The notes under the pieces are model-generated. The model saw nothing but the letters and a program-made list of their open reading frames with translations. It had not been told where the DNA came from and ran no database searches. DNA of 64,000 nt from JAJRVM01 sp963700515. GTDB taxonomy: Bacteria > Planctomycetota > Planctomycetia > Pirellulales > Pirellulaceae. Shown in pieces: positions 10,010-19,363 of this stretch; position 1 is the first letter of the stretch; each line of letters opens with the position of its first letter. Where the stretch lies: NCBI GenBank assembly GCA_963700515.1, contig CAVOXY010000024.1, forward strand, positions 186,001-250,000. Reading direction: 5' to 3'. A program made the translations under genes and the position numbers.

Positions 10010-10641
10010 ATGACCAACGTCACTCCCGAATTCATCTATTTCGATCTGGGCAACGTGTTACTGACCTTTGACCACCAGACGGCTTGTCGGCCAGGTGGGG
10101 GGGTTGGTCTCGTTGCCCGCTTCGCGCGTCTGGGACCTGTTGTTTGCCAGCGGGCTACAAGAACGGTACGAGCAGGGAGAGATCACGAGTCGCGAATTCT
10201 ACGACGCGTTTTGTAGCCGTTCGGCCACGCATCCCGACTACGACACGTTCCATCTGGCAAACAGCCAGATCTTCGAACTGAACGTTCCCATCGTTCCGAT
10301 CGTGGGCCACTTGAAGGCAGCGGGTTATCCGCTGGGGATTCTGTCGAACACGTGCGAATCGCATTGGCAGCACGTTTCCGACGGGCGGTTCTGTGTGATT
10401 TCGTCCTTTTTCCCCACGCTCGTGCTCAGTTATCAATTGCGCAGCCAGCAAGCCCGATCCGGGTATCTATCGCGCGGCGGTGCAGCGCGCGGGAGTGGCA
10501 CCGGGCAGGATTTTCTTTGTGGACGACCGCCCGGAGAACGTTGAGGGTGCGTGCCGCGCCGGCCTGGATGCGGTGGTGTATCGCGGTCCGCAGGCACTGG
10601 CTGCCGAGTTGCGGGGCAGGGGAGTGCGTTTCAACTACTAA
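10010..10641 (+). CDS. HAD-superfamily hydrolase, two frameshifts
   Basis: About 210 residues after joining three frames. All four HAD motifs are visible: motif I in FIYFDLGNVLLTFD (nucleophile Asp), motif II in LGILSNTCESHW, motif III Lys in SKPDPGIYRAAV and motif IV in IFFVDDRPENVEGA. The helical cap between motifs I and II contains WDLLFASGLQERYEQGEI. The DLGNVLL form with a middle Gly is typical of the YihX/haloacid-like phosphatase branch, so a small-molecule phosphatase is likely, with substrate unknown. The first shift is at a seven-G run near 10098-10104 and the second near 10437. Convergent with fabF. Confidence 0.82.
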
Positions 10642-10650
10642 CGGACACTC

Positions 10651-10710
10651 TTACTCTTACTCTTACTCTTACTCCTACTCTTACTCTTACTCTTACTCTT
10701 ACTCTTACTC
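10651..10710. repeat. Hexamer tandem array (TTACTC)10
   Basis: Ten consecutive 6-bp units, one of them CTACTC, begin nine bases after the HAD stop codon. A short reverse-complementary stretch, AAGAGTAAGAGTA, lies near 10815, so the interval between the convergent HAD and fabF genes could fold into a hairpin. Reading frames through the array give only Ser-Tyr or Leu-Thr dipeptide repeats and are not genes. Confidence 0.9.
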
Positions 10711-10878
10711 CTCTTCGTTTCGCTGCGTCCACGCGCGCCCTGGACCGTTTCCGTCTGCCTTTCCAAACCACGATGTTTGAAACGGCAGAAGCGGAGGGCG
10801 AGGCCAAGATGCGAACAAGAGTAAGAGTACGGGGGGGGGAGATTGAGCTCGACTCACTCCCGCCCCATTTCGTCTCGC

Positions 10879-12131
10879 TTAGGCGACTCCGTTGCGTAAT
10901 ACGCCGACGATGATCGAGGCGTTGTGGCCGCCGAAGCCGAAGCTGTTGCTCATGGCGACCTCGACCTGCCGCTCGTGGGGTTGATTGGCGGTGTAATCCA
11001 GATCGCAGTCGGGATCGGGATTGTGCAGGTTGATGGTGGGAGGCACCACCTGGTGCAGCAGCGACTGGATCGTCACCACCAGTTCGATTCCGCCACTGGC
11101 CCCCAAGGAGTGTCCCAGCTGGCTCTTGGTGCTGGAGATACTCAGCCGACTTCGCGTGATCCTGAAAGACCTGTTTGATGGCCAAGGTTTCGGCTTTGTC
11201 GCCCAGTTGCGTGCTGGTGCCATGCGCATTGATATAGTCGATCTCGGAGGCCCTGACTCGGGCATCCTGCAGGGCATTGGACATGGCTCGCGCGGCACCG
11301 GTGCCATTCTCGTCCGGCTGCGTGATATGCCCGGCATCGGCACTGACGCCGGCCCCATACACTTCGCAGTAGATTCGTGCGCCGCGGGCCTTGGCGTGTT
11401 CGAGTTCTTCGAACACGAGCAGGCCGGCACCTTCACTGAACACAAAGCCGTCTCGATCGGCATCAAACGGACGGCTGGCACCTTGCCGGATCATCATTGC
11501 GCATGGAGAGCGCTCTGATATTCTGGAAGGCGGCGAGCCCCATCCGCGTCATGGCCGCTTCGGTGCCGCCGGTGATCATCACATCGGCGCCACCGTCCTG
11601 GATGATCTTCAGCGCGTCGGACATGGCGTTGGTGGCGCTGGCACAGGCCGTGGCCACGGCGTAATTCGGGCCGCGAATGCCGAACTCGATCGAGAGCACG
11701 CTGCCGGCCGCGTTGAGCATCATCTTGGGGACCGTGAAGGCCGAGACGCGGTCGGGACCCTTGGTCATCAAGCGGCTCATCTGCGTTTCGATTTCGCCGA
11801 GTCCACCGATCCCGGATCCGAGGATCACGCCGCAGCGGTACGAATCTTCCCGGGAGAAATCGAGGCCGGAGTCACGAATCGCATCGGTGCCGGCGACGAT
11901 CGCGAATTGCGTAAAGCGATCGACACGCTTGACATCCTTCGAGTCCATATACTCGCTGGGATCCCAATCGTAGATGTCGCCTCCGATCTTGACTTTCAAG
12001 TCGGAGATGTCGAATAAACGCACTGGGTGAACACCGCTCTCGCCTGCGAGGATCCGTTGCCACAGATCATCGACCTTGCAGCTGATGGCGGTCACAACTC
12101 CCAGCCCGGTGACGACGACACGTCGTTTCAT
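10879..12131 (-). CDS. fabF: 3-oxoacyl-[acyl-carrier-protein] synthase II, two frameshifts
   Basis: About 416 residues, the usual FabF length. It catalyses the condensing step of fatty-acid elongation. The start MKRRVVVTGLGVVTAI, the nucleophile Cys in VATACASATNA, the first His in YINAHGTSTQLGD and the second in SSTKSQLGHSLGASGG are all present, followed by the C-terminal SNSFGFGGHNASII. Shifts are near 11480 (an extra T in AAGGTGCC would explain it) and in 11130-11165. The gene is 17 bp downstream of acpP in the same direction, the classical acpP-fabF order. That all catalytic residues survive on both sides of the shifts argues for sequencing error. Confidence 0.93.
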
Positions 12132-12148
12132 GCTCAGGAATTCACCCA

Positions 12149-12391
12149 CTACGAGGAGGACTGCGCCTTGTCGATAAAATCGATCGCTTCGCCGACTTTC
12201 TGGATTTTCTCGGCCGCGTCGTCTGGGATGTTGATGTCGAACTCTTCTTCGAGTTCCATCACCAGCTCGACCGTGTCCAGCGAATCCGCTCCCAGATCGT
12301 TTACGAAGTGGGTGTCTCGAGTGATCTTTTCTTTGTCGACCCCGAGTTGTTCCGCCACGATTTCGATTACGCGTTCTTCAACAGATGCCAC
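12149..12391 (-). CDS. acpP: Acyl carrier protein
   Basis: 80 residues, highly acidic, with the phosphopantetheine attachment Ser in NDLGADSLDTVELVMELEEE and the typical tail DDAAEKIQKVGEAIDFI. It carries acyl chains for the Fab enzymes encoded around it. Start: an AGGAGG lies 3 bases before an ATG (MHVASVEE) and 9 bases before the GTG used here (VASVEERVIEI). The better spacing favours the GTG at 12391, which also gives the standard length. Intact. Part of the fabD-fabG-acpP-fabF run. Confidence 0.96.
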   Translation of the reverse strand: MASVEERVIEIVAEQLGVDKEKITRDTHFVNDLGADSLDTVELVMELEEEFDINIPDDAAEKIQKVGEAIDFIDKAQSSS

Positions 12392-12602
12392 GTGCATCAA
12401 CCTCCTATGATTTGGACCGGACGACCCGCTCAGGCGGGCCCAGCATTGTTCTCGAATGAAAGTTGGGTTTTCGCCCCAGGCACTCACGCAATTAGAACCA
12501 AAGAAGATAGAGGATTTCCATAAGACAGGTCAAGATGCGATTGATCCCCGTCAGAGGTTCCTTCTGCCAAGCTAACAATCTACTACCCATCCTGCGGGTG
12601 GC

Positions 12603-13374
12603 TCAACCCGTCATTCCGCCATCGACGGTCAGCACGCAGCCGGTCACGTAGGCCGCTGCCGGGCTGGCCAGAAACAGGACGGCCGAGGCCACTTCCGCCG
12701 GTTTGCCCAGTCGCCGGGCGGGAATGTGCTTCTTCGCTTCATCGAGCAGCGCGTCGCCCAGCGTCTTGGTCATTTCGCTCTCAATGAACCCGGGGGCCAC
12801 GGCATTGACCGTAACGTTGCGCTTGGCCAATTCGCGACTCAGGCTGCGCGTCATGCCGATCAGGCCCGCCTTGGAGGCCGAGTAGTTGGTCTGACCGGCG
12901 TTGCCGATCAGCCCCGAGACGCTGCTGATGTTGATGATCCGGCCGTAGCGGGCTCGCATCATGATGCGCGAGGCGGCCCGCGCAAACAGGAAGGCACCGC
13001 GCAAGTTCGTCTCGATCACGTCGTCCCATTCGGCGTCGCTCATCCGCGGCAGCAGCGTGTCGCGAGTGATGCCGGCGTTGTTGACCAGGATGTCCAGCCG
13101 GCTGTGCTTCTCCATGACCGTCTTCGACCAGCTTGTCCACGCTGGCGCCGTTCTTCACGTCGCAACTGATCGCTTCGGCTTGTCCACCGTTCTGTTGGAT
13201 CGTGGCCACCGTCTGCGCCAGTTTCTCGGCATTGCGCGCGACACAGATGACCTGTGCACCGTTGGCTGCCAGTTCGATGGCCATGGCCGCGCCCAGACCC
13301 TGGGAGGCGCCCGTGACGATGGCAACCTGTCCGCTCAGGTCGGCTCGGAGGTCGGTTGTCGCTGCGTCGCTCAT
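12603..13374 (-). CDS. fabG: 3-oxoacyl-[acyl-carrier-protein] reductase, one frameshift
   Basis: About 256 residues, short-chain dehydrogenase fold, NADPH-dependent ketoreduction in fatty-acid elongation. Visible: the cofactor loop VAIVTGASQGLGAAMAIELA, ILVNNAGITRDTLLPRMSD, the catalytic Ser in INISSVSGLIGNAGQTN, the YSASKAG pair and the C-terminal VTGCVLTVDGGMTG. The start MSDAATTDLRADL follows on from the fabD region. The single shift is near 13112-13118: removing one G from GACGGTCATGG joins KLVED to VMEKHSRLDIL. It lies between fabD and acpP in the same direction. Confidence 0.94.
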
Positions 13375-13553
13375 GATTTCACTTCGATCAATGGGGATGG
13401 TGGTAGGGATCGCCAAGGGCTCCCAGACGATCCTCTCGCATCGCGTATCTGCTGGTCTCTCGTCAGGCCACGTCGCTGGCCGGTTCTGCTTCTCCTGGCC
13501 GGGGAATCCGCGGCCGGGCTTTACAGGCCCACCCGGGAGACAGGTTGCAGGGA

Positions 13554-14467
13554 TCAAGCGGAAACCGTGTCGCAAGGCATCTTGCGATCGATTCGTTTGA
13601 GCAATCCTCGCAGCACACGTCCCGGTCCAATCTCGTAGAAATGCTGAACGTCTTGGTCCAGCAGGTAAGCGGATGGAGTCCTCCCAGCGGACCTGCGAGA
13701 CAACTTGCTGAATCAGTAGTTGTCGAATCTCCTCCGGATCGTCGTGCGCTTGGGCATCGACGTTGGAGACCACGGGAATGCGGGGACGCCGCATCGGCAC
13801 TTCCGCCAACGCGTTGGCCAGTTCCTGGACCGCCGACCGCATCAGATCCGTGTGAAAGGCCCCGGCCACCGCCAGCGGCACCGCCTTCATGGCTCCAAAT
13901 GACTCCGCCAGTTCCGCCGCTCGCTCACATGCCGACGCGTGCCCCGACACGACGATGTTTCCCGGGCAGAGCCGATTGGAGACCTGCAGGATCTCTCCTT
14001 CGCTCCGCGCCTTCCACACACAACTGTTCCACCTTGTCCAATTCAAGTCCCAGGATGCTCACCATGCCGCTGGCCACCGCGTCCGACGCTGCTTGCATGG
14101 CTTCGCCGCGCCTTTGCACGACCTTCAATGCCGCCTCAAATTCCATGACCCCCGCAAACACCATGGCCGTGTATTCGCCCAGACTCAAACCGGCTGTGGC
14201 CGCACAGGATTCAACAATCGCCGGCGATTCATGCTTCAGCGATTCGAGGGCCGCCAGGCTGGTGACGAACAACGCGGGCTGACTGATCACCGTGGAATCG
14301 AGTTCCTGTTCGGGGCCCTCAAAACAAATCCGTGCCAGATCGTATCCCAATACGTCGGCGGCCCGGTCGTACAGTCGGCGTACCGCCACCAAGGCTTCGG
14401 ACAATTGACGTCCCATGCCCACCGTCTGGGCGCCCTGACCCGGAAACAGAAAGGCAATCTTGTTCAT
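13554..14467 (-). CDS. fabD: Malonyl-CoA:ACP transacylase, two frameshifts
   Basis: About 303 residues. It loads malonate onto ACP. The N-terminus is MNKIAFLFPGQGAQTVGMG. The nucleophile Ser sits in TAGLSLGEYTAMVFAG, where the usual GHSLGEY has Leu for His, and the second catalytic residue is in VAGAFHTDLM. The C-terminus (FYEIGPGRVLRGLLKRID) is in a different frame and ends at a TGA at 13554. Shifts are near 14012 (one extra G in GAAGGCGCGG) and near 13672. It is the first fab gene of the run, 220 bp after rpmF. Confidence 0.92.
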
Positions 14468-14687
14468 GCCGAGACCTTTCAGTTGCGGTGTGGGGCCAGC
14501 TGCAATGCTCGGGACGGTTGACGTATCAGGGACCATAAACGCTCATCACGGCTGTTGCAGTTCCGAGCCGGACTCGCGGCACGCTTGGGCATCGCAACCA
14601 CCAGCCTTCGTTCACCGCCGCCAGACGAGTCACCGGGATTCGCTAACCGCACGTCCCCGAGCGCCAGCTAGTGGCGCATCGTATCTA

Positions 14688-14870
14688 CTAGGGTTCGGCA
14701 ATTGCCACCACCTGACGTCCCATGTAGTGACCGCAGGTCGGGCACACGACATGAGTCGGCACCGACGTGCTGCACTTTGGGCAAAACGTCAGTTGGCGGG
14801 GCTTCTTGGCATCGTGCGAACGACGTTTGCCGGTTCGTGAATTCGAATGTTTACGCTTGGGAACGGCCAT
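14688..14870 (-). CDS. rpmF: 50S ribosomal protein L32
   Basis: 60 residues. The start MAVPKRKHSNSRTGKRRSHD is the canonical L32 N-terminus. Four cysteines in CPKCSTSVPTHVVCPTCG form the zinc ribbon of the C+ type of L32. It precedes fabD on the same strand, as in the widespread rpmF-plsX-fabH-fabD arrangement, but plsX and fabH are absent here and 220 bp separates the two genes. Intact. Confidence 0.96.
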   Translation of the reverse strand: MAVPKRKHSNSRTGKRRSHDAKKPRQLTFCPKCSTSVPTHVVCPTCGHYMGRQVVAIAEP

Positions 14871-15123
14871 GTGGCTACCTCGAAACAGGCTTTGGCCTCT
14901 CGACACAACCTGTTTTACGACAACTTCTTTCGTACAGGTGACAAGCTGATCATCCTAGAAATCGCTGCGGCGAGCTGTCAAGCGGACCAAACGGCGTGGA
15001 GACTCCCCGATTCCAACTGGTTTTTCCGGCACCGGCAAGTCGTTTTCCGAGCGGATACCCGGCGGAGGCCGGAGGCCATGTCGGAAAGTGACGCGCGGGA
15101 GCCGTGCCGGCCGCCAGCCAGGC

Positions 15124-16134
15124 TCAGAAGAGACGGTTTTCAGGAGGCGGCAGTTGCAGGTGCTGGTAGGCCAGGGGCGTTACCACGCGCCCGCGGGGCG
15201 TGCGAACCACGTATTCGCTGCGCAGCAGGAACGGCTCGACCTCGTCCTCCAGCGTATCGGGGGATGTGTTCATGGTATGAGCAATCGCGTCCACGCCGGC
15301 CGGACCTCCCGCAAACACGCGAATCAGCGTCTCCAAATAGCGACGGTCCTGGCTGTCCAACCCCGCCGTATCAATGCCAGCCATCTCCAAGGCGTCGCAG
15401 GCCACCTGCCGCGTGATGTCGCCGTCGCAACGGCTCGTGGCGTAGTCGCGGACCCACCGCAGGCGGTTGTTCGCCACACGGGGGGTCGAGCGGCTGCGTC
15501 GGGCAATCTCTTCCGCACTCGCCTGGTCGATTTGGACGCGGAGTTTCTTGGCGTTACGTAACACCAACGTGGTCAATTCGTCGACCGTGTAGAAACCGAG
15601 GTGCTCACGTAACTGGAACCGATCCCGCAGCGGTCCCGAGAGCATGCCGGCGCGCGTTGTGGCCCCAATCAGCGTAAACGGTTTGAGCCACAGATTGTGG
15701 GTCCGCGCATTGACTCCTTCACCCAACACGATGTCGATCCGGAAATCTTCCATCGCGGTGTACAGATACTCCTCGACAGCGCGGGGGAGGCGGTGAATCT
15801 CGTCAATGAACAGCACGCTGCGCTCTTCCGCGTTCGTCAAATAGGGCACCAGGTCTTTGGGCGCTTTCAGCACCGGTCCGCTGGTCAGTTGAGTCGGTAC
15901 GCCCAATTCATGCGGAATGCAGATGGCGAACGTCGTTTTTCCCAGGCCGGGGGGGCCATCGAACAGCACGTGGCCGAGCGCTTCCCCACGCTTACGAGTC
16001 GCGTCGATCGCGATCCGCAAGCGTTCGCAGACGTCCACCTGACCAATCATGTCCTTCATCCGCTGGGGACGAAGATCGCGATCCGGGTCATCGTTGTCTC
16101 CCCCGGAGCTACCTATGACGGGTTCGCGTACCAT
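15124..16134 (-). CDS. ruvB: Holliday junction branch-migration ATPase RuvB
   Basis: 336 residues, full length. This AAA+ motor drives branch migration with RuvA. Walker A is LFDGPPGLGKTTFA (about residues 58-70), Walker B is VLFIDEIHRLPRAVEEYLY, and the sensor region is LIGATTRAGMLSGPLRDRFQ. The C-terminal winged helix contains FAGGPAGVDAIAHTMN and ends SEYVVRTPRGRVVTPLAYQH. Intact, downstream of ruvC-ruvA in the same direction and 160 bp from ruvA. Confidence 0.96.
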   Translation of the reverse strand: MVREPVIGSSGGDNDDPDRDLRPQRMKDMIGQVDVCERLRIAIDATRKRGEALGHVLFDGPPGLGKTTFAICIPHELGVPTQLTSGPVLKAPKDLVPYLTNAEERSVLFIDEIHRLPRAVEEYLYTAMEDFRIDIVLGEGVNARTHNLWLKPFTLIGATTRAGMLSGPLRDRFQLREHLGFYTVDELTTLVLRNAKKLRVQIDQASAEEIARRSRSTPRVANNRLRWVRDYATSRCDGDITRQVACDALEMAGIDTAGLDSQDRRYLETLIRVFAGGPAGVDAIAHTMNTSPDTLEDEVEPFLLRSEYVVRTPRGRVVTPLAYQHLQLPPPENRLF

Positions 16135-16294
16135 ATGCCAGACTCAGGTGGTGTACACTTGTTGACTACATGTTGCCGCGAGTGTATCACATCGCCGCAG
16201 CGCGCGAAAGGTTGGTCCCCCCTGGGAGCCGGTGCTGCGCAGGCCCGCGTCGCGCGACACGATGGCCACCGCTGCCGAATCGCTGAGCGGCGTC

Positions 16295-16927
16295 CTACTG
16301 CGCGGCTCGCACGTTCGTTTCGTATACGGCGTGCAGCAGGGCATCGACATCCTTGAAACGCTGCTTGGTGGCCAGTGTTTCATCGAGCAGTCGGCGAGCA
16401 TCGGTTTCCGAGTGCCCCAGCTGGGTGAGCAACAGATAGGTGTCTTCGACCACGTTGTGTTCGACCTGCTCGGTGGACGTTTCGTCGCGGGCGGCAATCA
16501 GGGCGAATTTGCACATTTTGCGGCGCAGCTTGGCGATAATCCGCTCGGACATAGCCGGGCCGATACCCGGTAACGCCGCCAGGCCCTTGGCATCCTGATC
16601 CGCGATCAGAGCCGCGACGTCTCTCACCGGACGCACCATGGCCCGCAGCGCTTTGCGGGCTCCTACGCCGTCGACGGAGCAGAACATTTCGAAGAATTCA
16701 CGTTCCACTTCCGACAGGAACCCCACTAATCGCGGCGTGAGTCGCCCGTGCGCCGGGTTTCCTTCCAGGTAGTGGATGGTGTGCAGGCTGACCTCGCGAC
16801 CGACCTGATCCTGCAGCTGCCGCCTCACAAAATCGGGAATTAGCACCTGGTAGTCAAACACTCCGGCCGCCAGCGTCGCCACGTCGTCCTGGACGCCCAC
16901 CAGCGTACCTCGCATGCGTGTTATCAA
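16295..16927 (-). CDS. ruvA: Holliday junction-binding protein RuvA
   Basis: 210 residues. The N-terminal OB-fold begins MITRMRGTLVGVQDDVATL. The helix-hairpin-helix region is around LAALPGIGPAMSERIIAKL, and the C-terminal domain III that contacts RuvB contains VEDTYLLLTQLGHSETDARR. It holds the four-way junction as a tetramer and recruits RuvB. Its start overlaps the ruvC stop by 4 bp, so the two are translationally coupled. Intact. Confidence 0.95.
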   Translation of the reverse strand: MITRMRGTLVGVQDDVATLAAGVFDYQVLIPDFVRRQLQDQVGREVSLHTIHYLEGNPAHGRLTPRLVGFLSEVEREFFEMFCSVDGVGARKALRAMVRPVRDVAALIADQDAKGLAALPGIGPAMSERIIAKLRRKMCKFALIAARDETSTEQVEHNVVEDTYLLLTQLGHSETDARRLLDETLATKQRFKDVDALLHAVYETNVRAAQ

Positions 16928-17427
16928 CGGAGCTGCACCTCATTCTTTTCCAGGAACATATGACACAAAGCAATGGCCATGGCGTCGGCCACGTCCGGAG
17001 GATCGGGAGGTTGTGACAGGGCAAACTCGCGGCACACCGCCAGCTGGATCTGACCCTTCGACGCTCGGCCGCTGCCGGTCATTATTTTCTTGACCTGGGT
17101 AGCAGCATAATGCCGCACGGGGATTTCGGCCATCGCCGCCGCCAGGCAGATCACCCCCCGCGCATGTCCCATCAGGATCGCGGTACGCGGCCGTTCGTAG
17201 TGACTGTACAGTTCTTCCACAGCCATCACGCGCGGCGCAAATGCCGTGATGACTTCCCGCACACCCGTGTGGATCTCCACCAGGCGGCTTTCCAGCGACC
17301 CTTTCGCCCGACTGCGCACCACACCCGCTTCGCACAGCACCGGCCCAGCTGCCCCCCACTGCAAGACGGCATAGCCGGTGGTGTTGAGGCCGGGATCAAT
17401 TCCCAGGACACGTGTTTTTTCGGTCAT
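16924..17427 (-). CDS. ruvC: Holliday junction resolvase RuvC
   Basis: 167 residues, RNase H-like endonuclease. Acidic catalytic residues lie in RVLGIDPGLNTTGYAV, MAVEELYSHYERPRTA and PPDPPDVADAMAIALCHM. The start ATG-ACC-GAA is the last unit of a long (CCAATGA)n array, so no ordinary Shine-Dalgarno sequence precedes it. Family alignment (MxxxxRVLGIDPG) supports this start. It overlaps ruvA by 4 bp and follows cysS across a 200-bp heptamer-repeat spacer. Confidence 0.95.
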   Translation of the reverse strand: MTEKTRVLGIDPGLNTTGYAVLQWGAAGPVLCEAGVVRSRAKGSLESRLVEIHTGVREVITAFAPRVMAVEELYSHYERPRTAILMGHARGVICLAAAMAEIPVRHYAATQVKKIMTGSGRASKGQIQLAVCREFALSQPPDPPDVADAMAIALCHMFLEKNEVQLR

Positions 17428-17625
17428 TGGTCATTGGTCATTGGTCATTGGTCATTGGTCATTGGTCATTGGTCATTGGTCATTGGTCATTGGTCATTGG
17501 TCACTTGGTCACTTGTTACTTGTTACTGGTTACTTGTTACTTGTTACTTGTTACTTTGCACGCTCCATTCCGCATTCCGCACTCCGCATTCCGCATTCGT
17601 TCCAATGAAACTCACTGCTCAGCTC
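17422..17625 (-). repeat. Composite heptamer repeat element, copy A (cysS to ruvC spacer)
   Basis: On the plus strand: eleven perfect GGTCATT units (17422-17498), two GGTCACT, about six TGTTACT/GGTTACT units to 17555, then CATTCCG-type units (about 17567-17598) and a TTCCAATGAAACTCACTG core up to the cysS stop. Read in the direction of the genes (minus), a core ending in AGTGAGTTTCATTGGAACG is followed by GTAACA-type heptamers and then (CCAATGA)n ending in the ruvC start codon. The same order and core recur in copy B at 21061-21410. Confidence 0.93.
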
Positions 17626-19211
17626 TTACTCCGCCCGCCAATGCGTGCCGCCTTTGCGGTCTTCCAGCACGACGCCCATGTCGCTGAGTGCGTCGCGAAT
17701 CCGATCGGCGGTGGCGAAGTCCTTGTTCTTGCGTGCGGCGGCGCGCAGTTCGATCACCAGTTCCATCAGTGGAGCCACCAGGCCGTTGTCGGCGTCGTGC
17801 GAGGGTTTCGCGATCGGCGTCATGAACAGGCCCAGCAGCGCGGTCAGTTCACGTAGCGTGCGCGCTCCGCGCAGCAGCGCGGCGACCAGCGTGGAGTCGG
17901 GCTGCGCGACGTCCTCCAGTTTGTTCTGATCGACGAACTTGTTGAGCAGTCGCACCAATTCAAACAATTCGCTGATCGCCGCTCCGGTATTGAAGTCGTC
18001 ATCCATCTTGTCGAGGAACGCGTTGCGGCAGCGGTTAACTTCCTGCAAAACGACGTCGGCTCCCGGCTCAAAGGCCCCCGCCGCGCGTGTCCGGGCAATG
18101 GGAAGCTCGTGAAAGCTCTGCCCGGTGATGCGTGTCAGGCGTTCGAAAAAGCGGTCAAAGGTTTCCAGCGCGGCCGTAGATTCCTGCAGGGCTTCGTCGC
18201 TAAAGAGCACGGTGCTGCGATAATGGGTGCGGAGCAGGAAGAAGCGGATCTGCTGGCCGCCAAACCGTGAGATCATATCGGCCAGGCCCCCGGCGCCGGC
18301 CGAGCGACTTTCCTTCTGGGCGGTGGCCTGTTGGATCTGTTCGAGCGTCAGTTGGTCGTTACCTGCCGGAGGCGCAGGGGACTATCTGTTCGCGTTCGCC
18401 GCGACCACCGATCTTGCCGGCGGTAGCCCGCTTGAGCAACCCGTTGTGCAGCCAGTATTTGGCCATCGGCTGATGGTGGCAGCACTCACTTTGCGCGATC
18501 TCGTTCTCGTGATGGGGAAAGATGAGGTCGAGTCCTCCGCCGTGGATATCAAACGTCTTCCCCAGCAAACTGCGGCTCATCGCCGAGCACTCAATGTGCC
18601 AGCCGGGCCGTCCCTTACCCCAAGGGCTATCCCACGCCGGTTCTCCCGGCTTCGCGGATTTCCAGAGCGCGAAGTCGGCGGCGGAGCGTTTCTTGGCAGC
18701 GGCCTCGCCACCTTCGCCCTGCAGTGAATCAATCGTGCGATTGGTCAGCTTGCCGTAGGCGGCGTCCCGCGCCACATCGAAGAACACGTCGCCATGGACT
18801 GCGTAGGCAAAACCTTGATCGATCAGCGCCTGCGTCAAAGCAATGATGTCGCCCATCGATTCGGTAGCTTTCGGCATCTTGTCGATTTGGTCGACTCCCA
18901 ATCCGGCCAGGTTCTTCAAATAGTCTGCGGTGTTCTCGCTGGCCACGTCGGCCATCGACATGCCGCGCTGGCTGCGCTTTCTTGATCAACTTGTCGTCGA
19001 CGTCCGTGATGTTGACGACCCACGTGACATCGTAGCCCGAGTGGACCAGATACCGCTTGATCGTGTCGAAAATCACCGGACCGACCATGTGCCCAATGTG
19101 CGCTCGGTCGTACACCGTGGGGCCACACAGATAGATTCCGACTTTCCCCGGCCGGACCGGTTCGAACGTCTCTTTGGAGCGAGTCAGCGTGTTGTAAACG
19201 CGAAGATCCAT
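17626..19211 (-). CDS. cysS: Cysteinyl-tRNA synthetase, two frameshifts
   Basis: About 528 residues, longer than the roughly 460 of E. coli. It charges tRNA-Cys. N-terminus: VYNTLTRSKETFEP, the zinc Cys and HIGH motif in LCGPTVYDRAHIGHMVGP, then VVNITDVDDKLI. The middle has RPGWHIECSAMSRSLLG and GGGLDLIFPHHENEIAQSE. The extra length is a linker around GKIGGRGERE to GNDQLTLEQIQQATAQ. At the expected KMSKS position the sequence reads QKESRSAGAGGLADMI. The C-terminal helical domain (FNTGAAISELFELVRLLN) is normal. Shifts are near 18965-18975 and 18350-18365. ispF is upstream in the same direction. Confidence 0.92.
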
Positions 19212-19363
19212 GTTGCTGTCACCGTCATCTGTACGAGTATCGGGAGTTCAAATGCGCCTATCGTCTCGTCCGGCCGAGAATTGCCGGGTCGGGCCGTGGG
19301 CCCTCTGCCCCGCGCCAGGGTCGCTGCGCGCGACCGACGGTCCTGACACGGTTGCCGAGACCA

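Noticed and set aside
10631..11497. Long minus-strand frame carrying fabF residues and a (VRVRVR)n tail
   Set aside because: Only its first part belongs to fabF. The tail is translation of the hexamer array in another frame after a frameshift.
17110..17856. Open frames encoding repeated SLVIGHW peptide (also at 21042-21778)
   Set aside because: A heptamer without stops reads as the same 7-residue peptide in all three frames, so the open frames are a by-product of the array. They also overlap ruvC, cysS and the permease gene on the opposite strand.
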